The position numbers were made by a program, and so were the translations under genes. DNA of 64,000 nucleotides. Source: Chryseobacterium sp. MFBS3-17. Lineage in GTDB: Bacteria > Bacteroidota > Bacteroidia > Flavobacteriales > Weeksellaceae. The stretch is taken from NCBI RefSeq assembly GCF_020687745.1, contig NZ_JAJEWK010000008.1, forward strand, positions 184,044-248,043, read 5' to 3'. The notes under the pieces were generated by a model. It saw nothing but the letters and a program-made list of their open reading frames with translations, ran no database searches and was not told the DNA's origin. Below, piece by piece: positions 25,742 to 33,730 of the stretch; the stretch's first letter is position 1; each line of letters begins with the position of its first letter.

Positions 25742-26329
25742 CAAGGGGCATTGATTGGGGGCGTAGTTGCCGGATTGAATCACGTGGCGAGTAGAATTGA
25801 GACACAGACAGATTATGCTGACGCTGATGGTGGTTCAGGTGGAGCAACTAATGATAATAAAGGAGATGTATTAAACTGGTTTAATGAAAGTGACGGTGGC
25901 CTCTATAAAGTTGCACAAAACGATCCGGGTGCTCCGGAAGGAACAGTTAGGATTTATACTCACGGAAATAAAGATAGAATATTAGATCCCAGTGGTCATA
26001 AGATTTTAACAGCTGAACGATTTGATGAAGTTTTAATGGAAAGAAGTCCAACTTGGAGAAATTACAGAGAAAATGGAGGCGCTATAAGAATAGAATTGAT
26101 GTCTTGTAATACAGGAAGAATGGGTAATGGTTTTGCAAGTATGATATCAAAAGCTTTTAGATTTTCTTCAGTTATTGCACCGAATAATTACTATGTTGCA
26201 TATACAAGAAATGGAGTTTCTTGGGGAGGAGTAGCAGGTCAATATAATTTAATTAATCCTGGCAGATGGAATTACTTTGTTAATGGACAAAACTTAAATC
26301 GTAGTATTTATGATATATATAAAAGGTAA
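25718..26329 (+). CDS. Orphan Rhs-tip toxin 1, predicted caspase-like (clan CD) peptidase
   Basis: A 203-residue frame starting at GTG with LAGGNFWQGALIGGVVAGLN and HVAS, the end of an Rhs repeat protein at which toxin domains are attached. The repeat core itself is absent. The C-terminal domain has VRIYTHGN (His82-Gly83) and RIELMSCNTG (Cys130), each after a hydrophobic strand. This is the His-Gly / Cys arrangement of clan CD cysteine peptidases (caspase, C80 and CPD types). IAPNNYYVAYTRNG follows. The enzyme class is inference from these two motifs. The stop codon overlaps the start of the next gene (TAATG), the usual toxin-immunity arrangement. Confidence 0.6.
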   Translation: MLAGGNFWQGALIGGVVAGLNHVASRIETQTDYADADGGSGGATNDNKGDVLNWFNESDGGLYKVAQNDPGAPEGTVRIYTHGNKDRILDPSGHKILTAERFDEVLMERSPTWRNYRENGGAIRIELMSCNTGRMGNGFASMISKAFRFSSVIAPNNYYVAYTRNGVSWGGVAGQYNLINPGRWNYFVNGQNLNRSIYDIYKR

Positions 26330-26880
26330 TGAAAATGAATAATAGAAATTTTGTAATGCTCTTCTTGATTGTAATAATTAGTTGCAGTAAAAACAGTAAA
26401 AATATTATGAATAATAATGAACCATTGTCTAATAATCAAGACACTACCAAAATTATTGTAGATACAGCTTCAGTAATTAAGAATAATCAAATAGAAGAAT
26501 TTCAAAAAAATGTGATTGATAAAGGAGATATTTATTCTTTCAATAGACTCGCTATACATTATGTAGATAAATCTAAATACAAAGAATTACAGAAATATGC
26601 CTTGATAATGGCAGATAAATACAATAATGGGGATGGTTATAGTCAGGTTTTTGAATGTATAATCGCACTAAATAATAACAATGAATATAATGACATTACA
26701 GATTTTGCAAAAATAAATGAAAAAGCAAAAAATGAAGCGTTAAAATATTTAGAAAAAGGAGCGTCAATAAATGATATTAATTGTATGTCCGAACTCGCAG
26801 AGATTTACAGAAACGGAATTGGCGTTGAAAAGGATATTAAAAAAGCCGATGAACTCAAAAAGAAAATAGAAAAATTGTAG
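26329..26880 (+). CDS. Sel1-repeat lipoprotein, likely immunity protein for toxin 1
   Basis: A 183-residue lipoprotein (IISC, Cys19). After an Asn-rich linker it has helical repeats, the last two resembling Sel1/TPR-like units: NEALKYLEKGASINDINCMS and AEIYRNGIGVEKDIKKADEL. Translation is probably coupled to the toxin gene through TAATG. A membrane-tethered periplasmic location would suit immunity to a toxin that acts in the periplasm or enters through it. Function is inferred from position. It resembles no immunity family I can name. It is strongly AT-rich. Confidence 0.6.
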   Translation: MKMNNRNFVMLFLIVIISCSKNSKNIMNNNEPLSNNQDTTKIIVDTASVIKNNQIEEFQKNVIDKGDIYSFNRLAIHYVDKSKYKELQKYALIMADKYNNGDGYSQVFECIIALNNNNEYNDITDFAKINEKAKNEALKYLEKGASINDINCMSELAEIYRNGIGVEKDIKKADELKKKIEKL

Positions 26881-26889
26881 TGATTTATA

Positions 26890-26925
26890 AAATAGCAATC
26901 CCGCCGAAAGGCGGGATTGCTATTT
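26890..26925 (+). terminator. Strong terminator between toxin cassettes
   Basis: AGCAATCCCGCC (26894-26905) and GGCGGGATTGCT (26910-26921) form a perfect stem with a GAAA loop, extended by A-T pairs to about 16 bp, then ATTTT. It separates toxin-immunity pair 1 from the leader of toxin 2. Confidence 0.9.
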
Positions 26926-27024
26926 TACAGCACTGCTACATTTTTATTAAAGAAGTCTTTAATTTTTTGGTAGTTTTGTAGAACCGGCGGTGTAGGTTCT
27001 GTGCTTGCGGGTGGCAATTTCTGG
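26924..27024 (+). repeat. 101-bp shared toxin-tip leader, copy 2
   Basis: Second copy of 25641-25741, five mismatches, no gaps. It ends at the same codon of the toxin tip (AGGNFW), after which the two toxins diverge completely. Confidence 0.85.
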
Positions 27025-27552
27025 ATGGGTGCCATGAGCGGCTTTTTTGTGACAACGTTTAATCATTTAGAGCACAAAATGACCGAACCGGGTGATCCAC
27101 CAGGAAAAACTAAAAAACTGGTAAACGGAAAGAAAATTTTTAAAGAAGCAGTTAAACATTATCGAGAAGGAGGTGGAAGTGATTTGTGGGTGGATGCTAG
27201 CACACTTGATTTAAGTTATGTGTCACAACAAGATTTAATCCTTAATAAAGATGGGAGTTATAGTGTTAACCTAATTGAGGTTGACATGGATCAAGAAGCA
27301 TCTTTAGCACTCGGTAAAATATCCTTAGATAGAGTTGGTGACTCAAACCATTTTAAAATCAGAAGTGATAAGTACGACTTTAATATTGAATGGAGTAATC
27401 TTATGACTAAGAGAAATTTATTTACAGCAGGTGCATATATCTTGCATCATTCTAATATAGGGAATTATAAAATGGGAACAGTTTATTCATGGAATTTTTC
27501 AGCAAGAAGTTTTTGGATAAAGTTTCAAAACAGTACATATATAAAACCATGA
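27001..27552 (+). CDS. Orphan Rhs-tip toxin 2, possibly colicin M-like
   Basis: A 183-residue frame starting at GTG with LAGGNFWMGAMSGFFVTTFN, homologous to the start of toxin 1 and to Rhs C-terminal tips, then an unrelated domain. ALGKISLDRVGDSNHFKI is followed by SDKYDFN (Asp123, Tyr125, Asp126) and a later TKRN (Lys137, Arg138). A D-x-Y-D motif followed by K-R or H-R is the active-site pattern of colicin M and pyocin M, which cut lipid II in the periplasm. The spacing here is longer than in colicin M, so this is a hypothesis. Its stop overlaps the downstream lipoprotein start (ATGA). Confidence 0.5.
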   Translation: MLAGGNFWMGAMSGFFVTTFNHLEHKMTEPGDPPGKTKKLVNGKKIFKEAVKHYREGGGSDLWVDASTLDLSYVSQQDLILNKDGSYSVNLIEVDMDQEASLALGKISLDRVGDSNHFKIRSDKYDFNIEWSNLMTKRNLFTAGAYILHHSNIGNYKMGTVYSWNFSARSFWIKFQNSTYIKP

Positions 27553-28007
27553 GATTGTATAGACTTTTTAGAGCAACTATTTTGTTGTTTTTGCTTTATA
27601 ATTGTAACAAAAGAAACCAAGAAATAGTTATTTCTTCTGATAATATAGGTGAAAGGAATTTAATTTACCAGTTAGGAGATACTTTATCAGCTTCTGGAAG
27701 AAATAATTATAATAAAAATTTTAAACAAATTTTGTTTATTAATAAAAATGAGCAGCAAATCATTAGGATAGGGAATGGTTCCGAAGTAATTGGTGCCCGT
27801 ATAGAGGAATTAAGAAAAATGAGTAATGGATGGATAATTAAGAGAACACCTATAAAATATGACGAAAAACAAAAAACATATTTAATTGAGACTTCTGAAG
27901 GTGTTTGGATTAATTACGATTCAGAAATAAACAGTTCATATTATGAATATTATTGGGTTAGTAAAAATATTGATACAATAAAGGGACCGTTTTCAATGAA
28001 AAAATAG
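27549..28007 (+). CDS. Lipoprotein, likely immunity protein for toxin 2
   Basis: A 152-residue lipoprotein (LLYNC, Cys19), not recognised. I chose the ATG at 27549 because it starts the signal peptide (RLYRLFRATILLFLLYN) and forms ATGA with the toxin stop. The longer frame from 27489 would lie inside the toxin gene. The mature part is beta-rich and ends in a short charged tail (GPFSMKK). A periplasmic, membrane-anchored immunity protein would suit a lipid-II-attacking toxin. That is an inference from its neighbour. Confidence 0.6.
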   Translation: MRLYRLFRATILLFLLYNCNKRNQEIVISSDNIGERNLIYQLGDTLSASGRNNYNKNFKQILFINKNEQQIIRIGNGSEVIGARIEELRKMSNGWIIKRTPIKYDEKQKTYLIETSEGVWINYDSEINSSYYEYYWVSKNIDTIKGPFSMKK

Positions 28008-28009
28008 TT

Positions 28010-28452
28010 GCTGTTTTTAATCATTTGGCGCACACAGAGTATGTACACCTGATAACGGTTATGATGAATATGGCAATAAAATAAATGATTTAGGAGGAGA
28101 TAAAACGGATTATATTCTAAGAAGAAATCCTTTTGGCGATGGCTATCAGATTTTAGATGAAATAAATGTAGAGCATATTTTTGGTCCATATGGAAACCGT
28201 GAAGGTTATGGATACAGATTGCACCATCAGTTACAAAGCCCCGCTCTGTATGACCCGAGTTTTGATATAATGAAAGTTTATGCCGGAGGAGCTGTTACAG
28301 GAAAAGCATTAGGGCTAGGATTAGGCTATCTTTCAACAAGCAATAAAGTTGGACAATGGGCTCCCCCGCTGCGCAAAGTCTCCCGACGCGCTGCGCAAAG
28401 TCTCCTGACGCGCTGTACAAAGTCTCCTGACTCGCTGTGCAAAGTCTCCTGA
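28010..28452 (+). pseudogene. Third Rhs-tip remnant, frameshifted and truncated
   Basis: Three bases after the immunity gene stop, AVFNHLAH (28010-28033) restarts the Rhs-tip sequence in mid-motif. Two bases too many in the CACACA run (28031-28036) shift the frame. The following frame then reads RVCTPDNGYDEYGNKINDLG and continues over NPFGDGYQI, VEHIFGPYGNREGYG and SFDIMKVYAGGAVTGKALG, until it runs into the REP tandem near 28366 and stops at 28450. No start codon or Rhs core is attached. A third tip has thus been captured and has decayed. Confidence 0.6.
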
Positions 28453-28461
28453 CTTTGCACC
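28366..28461. repeat. Tandem array of four REP units before prfA
   Basis: The 22-bp unit CGCTGCGCAAAGTCTCCTGA(CG) is repeated four times with small changes (TGCGC, TGCGC, TGTAC, TGTGC), and the last copy is completed to a full hairpin by CTTTGCACC. Units 1-3 contain only the left arm and loop. They share no unique spacers and are not a CRISPR. Confidence 0.9.
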
Positions 28462-28664
28462 TGCTACAAGGAATATATAAAAACACAACCAGGGTAATTA
28501 TTGTCCGTTTCTGATGACCACCCGCACGACCGTAAAAACCACCCGCTATAGTTGCCGCCATTTTTTCTAACTTTTCCCTATCTTTGCAGCCTGTTTCCGG
28601 CCGGCAAACGGATCCTGCAACCACAGTGGTCTGCGTGAAATCCCCGGCCTGAATCCTGAAACCC
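28433..28664 (+). repeat. prfA leader, copy 2 (native position)
   Basis: Partner of 24042-24270. It contains the -7 box TATCTTTG (28579-28586), the probable prfA promoter, with a TTG 24 bases upstream, and about 80 bases of transcribed leader before the ATG at 28671. Confidence 0.85.
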
Positions 28665-28670
28665 TATAGC

Positions 28671-29756
28671 ATGTCAAAATCTTTAATACCCAAACTACAG
28701 GCCATCAAACAGCGGTATAACGAGGTCGCAGATCTCATTATACAGCCCGATATCATCACCGATCAGAAAAAGTATTCTGCCCTGAACAAGGAATACAGCG
28801 ATCTGGGGAAAATTGTTTCCGTGTTCGATCTGTATATGCAGGCCCTCAATACCATAGAGGAATCTGATGAAATTATAGCAGACGGCTCCGATAAAGATTT
28901 TGTGGAACTGGCTAAAATTGAAAAAAATGAAGCCCTGGAAAAAATTCCGGGCCTGGAAGAGGACCTGAAAATCCTCCTCATTCCCAAAGATCCTGCAGAT
29001 GATAAAAACGTCATCGTAGAATTGCGCGCCGGAACCGGGGGCGATGAAGCAGCCATCTTTGTGGAAGATATCTACAGAATGTACACCATGTACTTCAAAA
29101 ACAAAGGCTGGCGGCACGAAGTGACCGATTTTAATGAAGCCTCCAAAGGCTACAAAGAACTCATCATGAAAGTGGAGGGCGACGGTGTGTATGGCATCAT
29201 GAAATTCGAATCGGGGGTGCACCGCGTGCAGCGCGTTCCGGAGACCGAATCTCAGGGGCGGGTGCATACTTCCGCCATTACCGTAGCCGTTTTGCCGGAA
29301 GCGGAGGAAGTGGATTTTGAACTGAATCCCGCCGATATTGAAATGCAGACTTCCCGCTCGGGAGGTGCCGGCGGACAAAACGTAAACAAGGTAGAAACCA
29401 AAGTACAGCTTACCCACAAACCTTCCGGTCTGGTAGTGGTCTGTCAGCAGGCGCGCTCTCAGCTGGCCAACCGGGAACTGGCCATGGAAATGCTCCGTAC
29501 CAAACTGTATGATATTGAATTGCAAAAAGTGCAGGGCGATGTGGCGGCACAGCGTAAATCCATGGTTTCTACTGGTGACCGTTCAGCCAAAATCAAAACC
29601 TACAATTATCCGCAGGGCCGGGTGACTGATCACCGGGTCAATAAATCCATGTACAATCTGGATGCGTACATGAACGGCGATATTCAGGAAATGATTGATG
29701 CCGTGATCATGGCAGAAAACGCCGAGAAAATGAAAGGCGAGGAGGATAATTACTAA
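28671..29756 (+). CDS. prfA: Peptide chain release factor 1
   Basis: A 361-residue release factor that ends translation at UAA and UAG. The catalytic GGQ loop is in [20 protein letters not shown] near residue 235, and the domain order (helical N-terminal domain, then codon-recognition and GGQ domains) and the length are normal. [20 protein letters not shown] precedes the GGQ region. It is the first backbone gene to the right of the accessory region, and its promoter region is duplicated 4.4 kb upstream. A strong terminator follows. Confidence 0.97.
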   Translation: MSKSLIPKLQAIKQRYNEVADLIIQPDIITDQKKYSALNKEYSDLGKIVSVFDLYMQALNTIEESDEIIADGSDKDFVELAKIEKNEALEKIPGLEEDLKILLIPKDPADDKNVIVELRAGTGGDEAAIFVEDIYRMYTMYFKNKGWRHEVTDFNEASKGYKELIMKVEGDGVYGIMKFESGVHRVQRVPETESQGRVHTSAITVAVLPEAEEVDFELNPADIEMQTSRSGGAGGQNVNKVETKVQLTHKPSGLVVVCQQARSQLANRELAMEMLRTKLYDIELQKVQGDVAAQRKSMVSTGDRSAKIKTYNYPQGRVTDHRVNKSMYNLDAYMNGDIQEMIDAVIMAENAEKMKGEEDNY

Positions 29757-29771
29757 GATAGAAAATCATAC

Positions 29772-29807
29772 AAAAACGGGCACCTCAGCAGGATGTCCGT
29801 TTTTTTT
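29772..29807 (+). terminator. Rho-independent terminator after prfA
   Basis: AAAACGGGCA and TGTCCGTTTT form a stem (one G-T pair) around CCTCAGCAGGA and run into eight T. Confidence 0.85.
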
Positions 29808-29839
29808 GTGGCCAAAAAGTTTGGTATCAGAATTTTAGC

Positions 29840-29847
29840 TAATTTTG
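29840..29847 (+). promoter_or_regulatory. -7 promoter box of the TlpA-like gene
   Basis: TAATTTTG fits TAnnTTTG and ends 3 bases before the ATG at 29851, predicting a leaderless transcript. Confidence 0.45.
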
Positions 29848-29850
29848 AAC

Positions 29851-30336
29851 ATGCAAAAATTACGATTTTTCTTCATCTTGCTGCTGATGGCTGCCGGAAT
29901 GCAGGCTCAGAACATCCCACTGCTCAAATATGAACAACTGGAAAGCAGAATCGCCGGTGAGAAGGCAGAACTGCTGGTGGTGAATTTCTGGGCGACCACC
30001 TGTGCACCGTGCGTGAAGGAACTGCCGCATTTTATGGAAGTGAATGCAGAGTATAAAGACGATCCCGGATTTAAAATGCTGCTGGTTTCGCTGGACCGCG
30101 CCAAAGATCTGGAACGGGTGAAGAAATTTATGAAAGACAGGGAAATCACTGCAGAGGTGGTGGTTCTGGATGATAATAAAAGAATGAACACCTGGATTCC
30201 GCGAATCAATTTGGATTGGGGCGGCGAAATTCCGGTCACGCTGATTTATAAAAATAATGAACAGGTGTATTTTCAGAATGGCGAGATGAGCAAGGAAGAG
30301 CTTCAACAAGTCATCAAACAACATTTAAATCCTTAA
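29851..30336 (+). CDS. TlpA-like periplasmic thioredoxin
   Basis: A 161-residue exported protein: signal segment (QKLRFFFILLLMAAGMQAQ), then a thioredoxin-fold domain with active site FWATTCAPCVKELPHF (CAPC) and cis-Pro in GGEIPVTLIY. It should act as a periplasmic thiol-disulfide oxidoreductase, most likely a reductant. A TTG two codons upstream also opens the frame, but I chose the ATG at 29851 as the regular start of the signal peptide. The next gene, 10 bp downstream, is a second thioredoxin-fold protein, so the two form a redox operon. Confidence 0.85.
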   Translation: MQKLRFFFILLLMAAGMQAQNIPLLKYEQLESRIAGEKAELLVVNFWATTCAPCVKELPHFMEVNAEYKDDPGFKMLLVSLDRAKDLERVKKFMKDREITAEVVVLDDNKRMNTWIPRINLDWGGEIPVTLIYKNNEQVYFQNGEMSKEELQQVIKQHLNP

Positions 30337-30346
30337 AATAAACGAT

Positions 30347-30991
30347 ATGAAAATACTACAATATGCACTCCTGGTGTGCACTTTTATGGCCGGTGCCGTG
30401 TTCAGCAATGCGCAGTCCCTGCAGACTGCCACAGAAACTTACATGAAGACCGGATATGCGGTGGGCGACGAAGCCACAGATTTCAGACTGAAGAATATTG
30501 ACGGCAAAATGGTGTCGCTCGGTGATTATAAGTCGGCCAAAGGATTCATTGTAATTTTTACCTGCAACCATTGCCCGTATTCCAAAAAGTACGAGGAACG
30601 GATTGTAGCGCTCGACAAAAAATATAAAAAACTGGGCTACCCGGTGATTGCCATCAACCCGAATGACGCCACTGTGCAGCCCGAAGACGGCTTCGAAGAA
30701 ATGAAAACCCGTGCGAAAGAGAAAGGATTTACCTTTCCGTATCTGGTAGATGAGGGTCAGAAAATATACCCGCAATACGGCGCCACCAAAACGCCGCATG
30801 TATTCCTGCTGAACAAAGAAAATGGAAAAAACATCGTGAAATACATTGGCGCCATAGACAATAATTATGATGACCCCAATGATGTTTCGGAACATTACGT
30901 GCAGGATGCCGTAAACAGTCTGCTGAAAGGTCAGCCCGTGAAAACTACCAAAACAGTCGCCATCGGCTGTACGATTAAGGTGAAAAAATAA
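30347..30991 (+). CDS. Exported peroxiredoxin/thioredoxin-like protein
   Basis: A 214-residue protein with a signal segment (LQYALLVCTFMAGAVFSNAQ) and an AhpC/TSA-like thioredoxin fold. GDEATDFRLKNIDGKMVSLG is the N-terminal part, FTCNHCPYSKKYEER holds the CNHC redox pair, and GATKTPHVFLLN the cis-Pro loop. The C-terminal GCTIKVKK carries a further Cys. These features match the flavobacterial thioredoxin-family proteins with a C-x-x-C-P-Y motif. It is probably a periplasmic thiol reductase or peroxidase working with the TlpA-like protein encoded just upstream. Confidence 0.8.
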   Translation: MKILQYALLVCTFMAGAVFSNAQSLQTATETYMKTGYAVGDEATDFRLKNIDGKMVSLGDYKSAKGFIVIFTCNHCPYSKKYEERIVALDKKYKKLGYPVIAINPNDATVQPEDGFEEMKTRAKEKGFTFPYLVDEGQKIYPQYGATKTPHVFLLNKENGKNIVKYIGAIDNNYDDPNDVSEHYVQDAVNSLLKGQPVKTTKTVAIGCTIKVKK

Positions 30992-31017
30992 TTCTTCATT
31001 TTCCCTGAAGAAATACA

Positions 31018-31043
31018 AAATCATGGTTCCGGCCGTGATTTTT
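31018..31043 (+). terminator. Terminator of the thioredoxin operon
   Basis: AAATCATGG pairs with CCGTGATTT (one T-G pair) around TTCCGG and leads into six T. Nothing else recognisable lies in 31044-31221. Confidence 0.7.
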
Positions 31044-31221
31044 TGTGCATGCTGGTGAACGGGTTCAGGACATCCGGCAACAGGAGCGGATTTCAACGGA
31101 AAGTTTTAAGATGAAGAACCCCGGTTGAGGCAGGAAGCGGCAGCCGGTGCCTTTTTCCCGGTTCAGCTACCGGGATTTCCCGAAAAACCTTACCTTTACT
31201 CCTTCAGAATTTTTAGTCATC

Positions 31222-33339
31222 ATGCGTCAGAAAATACAGAACACCCATCCCGATTTTAACGTAAATTTCGACAGTCCGCTGCCTTATTTCTTTGAGAAAG
31301 ACGGACTGCAAATGAAATCTTCTTATACCCAAAGCGATTCACAAAACCTTACCGACAAAGAATATGCTGCCGGTGTGGCTCCGTATCTGCGTGGTCCGTA
31401 CAGCACCATGTATGTGCAGAAACCCTGGACCATTCGGCAGTATGCAGGTTTTTCCACCGCCGAGGAATCCAATGCTTTCTACAAAAGAAATCTGGCGGCA
31501 GGTCAGAAAGGACTTTCCGTGGCATTTGATCTGGCAACGCACCGGGGCTATGATTCCGATCATCCGCGGGTGGTGGGCGACGTGGGGAAAGCCGGCGTAG
31601 CCATTGACTCTGTGGAAGATATGAAGATTCTCTTCAATGAAATTCCGCTGGATCAGATTTCGGTGTCCATGACCATGAATGGTGCTGTATTGCCTGTGCT
31701 GGCATTTTATATTGTGGCAGCAGAGGAACAGGGCGTGTCTCAGGAGAAACTTTCCGGGACCATTCAGAATGATATTCTGAAAGAATTTATGGTGCGGAAC
31801 ACCTATATCTATCCGCCGGCGCCATCCATGAAGATTATTGCCGATATTTTTGAATATACCTCCCAAAATATTCCCAAATTCAACTCTATTTCCATTTCCG
31901 GATACCACATGCAGGAAGCCGGTGCCACGCCGGTGCTGGAAATGGCCTATACCCTGGCAGATGGCCTGGAATATGTGCGGACAGGCATTAGCGCTGGGAT
32001 GAACATTGATGATTTTGCGCCCCGTTTGTCCTTTTTTTGGGCCATCGGGATGAACCATTTTATGGAAATTGCCAAAATGCGCGCCGCCCGTTATATCTGG
32101 GCCAGCCTGCTCACGCAGTTCAAACCGCAGAATCCGAAATCACTTGCACTCCGTACGCATTCCCAGACTTCGGGCTGGTCGCTTACCGAGCAGGAGCCTT
32201 TTAACAATATTACCAGAACTGCCATAGAGGCTTTGTCTTCGGCACTGGGAGGTACGCAGTCGCTGCATACCAATGCGCTGGATGAAGCCATTGCACTTCC
32301 CACAGATTATTCGGCAAAAATTGCCAGAAATACCCAGATCATCCTGCAGCAGGAAAGCGGAATCTGTGATGTGGTAGATCCCATGGGCGGCAGCCACCTG
32401 GTAGAAAGCCTTACGCAGCAGATGATTGATGAAGCCATGAAGTTCATAGATGAGGTGGAAAAGGAAGGCGGAATGACCAAAGCCATAGAAGCCGGTATTC
32501 CGAAAATGCGGATTGAAGAAGCCGCTGCCATCAAGCAGGCCAAAATAGACAGCGGTGAGGAATTCATCATCGGGGTCAATTCCTTCAGGTCAAATTTGCC
32601 ACAACCCGAACTGGAAATTCTGGATATTGATAATTCCGAAGTCCGCAGAAAGCAGATTGAGCGGCTGAATGAGGTGAAAGCAAGCCGTGATGCACAAAGA
32701 GTTGCAGCGGTGATGGCTCAGTTAAAAGAAGCTGCAAAAACCGGATCTGGAAATCTCCTGGCCATTTGCATAGAAGCCGCCAGAGCCAGAGTGACCCTGG
32801 GCGAAATGAGCGATGCGCTGGAGGAGTCGTTCGGAAGGTATAAAGCCAATATCAAAACCATACAAGGCGTATATGCAATGAATGCGAACAAAAATGAATA
32901 TTTCGATAAAGCCATGGCTCTGGCTCAGAAATTTGAAGATAATGAAGGCCGCAGACCGAGAATTATGGTGGCCAAAATGGGTCAGGACGGTCATGACCGC
33001 GGCGCCAAAGTAGTGGCAACTGCCTTTGCAGACATGGGATTTGATGTGGATGTGGCACCGCTGTTTCAGACTCCGGAAGAGGTGGCAAAACAAGCGGTAG
33101 AAAATGATATTCATATTCTGGGAATTTCCTCTCTGGCAGCCGGCCACAAAACCCTGGTGCCTCACGTGGTGGCAGAATTGAAGAAACTGGGTGCAGAAGA
33201 TGTGACCATAGTGGTAGGCGGTGTGATTCCGCAGCAGGATTATGATTTTCTGTATGCCAACGGTGCAGATTTCATCTTTGGTCCCGGCACCAACCTGCCA
33301 AAATCTGCCTGCGAAATTCTGGAGAAATTTTTAGGGTAA
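31222..33339 (+). CDS. mutB: Methylmalonyl-CoA mutase, catalytic (large) subunit
   Basis: A 705-residue B12-dependent isomerase interconverting methylmalonyl-CoA and succinyl-CoA. The substrate-binding TIM barrel shows [20 protein letters not shown] and [20 protein letters not shown]. The C-terminal cobalamin domain has the base-off motif [12 protein letters not shown] (DxHxxG) and VGGVIP. I chose the ATG at 31222 because the longer frame from 31147 adds a Pro/Phe-rich leader unlike the family. No small-subunit gene precedes it; the upstream gene is a thioredoxin. Its chaperone gene meaB lies 8 kb downstream, beyond accessory region 2. Confidence 0.93.
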   Translation: MRQKIQNTHPDFNVNFDSPLPYFFEKDGLQMKSSYTQSDSQNLTDKEYAAGVAPYLRGPYSTMYVQKPWTIRQYAGFSTAEESNAFYKRNLAAGQKGLSVAFDLATHRGYDSDHPRVVGDVGKAGVAIDSVEDMKILFNEIPLDQISVSMTMNGAVLPVLAFYIVAAEEQGVSQEKLSGTIQNDILKEFMVRNTYIYPPAPSMKIIADIFEYTSQNIPKFNSISISGYHMQEAGATPVLEMAYTLADGLEYVRTGISAGMNIDDFAPRLSFFWAIGMNHFMEIAKMRAARYIWASLLTQFKPQNPKSLALRTHSQTSGWSLTEQEPFNNITRTAIEALSSALGGTQSLHTNALDEAIALPTDYSAKIARNTQIILQQESGICDVVDPMGGSHLVESLTQQMIDEAMKFIDEVEKEGGMTKAIEAGIPKMRIEEAAAIKQAKIDSGEEFIIGVNSFRSNLPQPELEILDIDNSEVRRKQIERLNEVKASRDAQRVAAVMAQLKEAAKTGSGNLLAICIEAARARVTLGEMSDALEESFGRYKANIKTIQGVYAMNANKNEYFDKAMALAQKFEDNEGRRPRIMVAKMGQDGHDRGAKVVATAFADMGFDVDVAPLFQTPEEVAKQAVENDIHILGISSLAAGHKTLVPHVVAELKKLGAEDVTIVVGGVIPQQDYDFLYANGADFIFGPGTNLPKSACEILEKFLG

Positions 33340-33361
33340 AAGAATTTTTATCTGATGAACC

Positions 33362-33395
33362 AACGGCTTCCCGCAATATGGAAGCCGTTTTTTTT
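33362..33395 (+). terminator. Strong terminator after methylmalonyl-CoA mutase
   Basis: AACGGCTTCC (33362-33371) and GGAAGCCGTT (33380-33389) pair perfectly with an 8-base loop and are followed by eight T. The rest of the gap to 33730 is AT-rich, and I see no gene, repeat or clear promoter in it. Confidence 0.9.
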
Positions 33396-33730
33396 GGTAC
33401 AATTCTGCCTGTAAGGCAAGATGAACCGGGGAGGGAAAAGTATTATGAAAAGTCAGAAGCCATTAAAAAATATTGTATAACTTTAGTGTCTAAATGCTTA
33501 TTTGAATGGTTTAAAATGAGGTATTCATTTTAACGTCAAACATGCGCGCTGTGTAAATCTCGCGGCTATAGCATATAACCCTTGGCCTGACGCACGGTAT
33601 TTCATAAACACAGCAGTATTCTCGCTAAAAATTAATAAAATTTCATGTAAAAACGGTATTGATTGAAAAATATTTACTAAATTCACACCTATACAATTGA
33701 ATCATTTTTTAACCTTGTAAACTTTTAACT

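Noticed and set aside
28219..28452. Short open frame with an ATG-like start before prfA
   Set aside because: It is the readable tail of the frameshifted Rhs tip and runs into the REP units; treated as part of the pseudogene.
28366..28461. Short regular repeats that might be a CRISPR array
   Set aside because: Units are directly adjacent (22-bp period) with no unique spacers, and they match the REP hairpin found near the transposase; no cas gene is present.
31044..31221. Possible cobalamin riboswitch upstream of the B12-dependent mutase
   Set aside because: I looked for the B12 box and surrounding conserved stems and did not find them.
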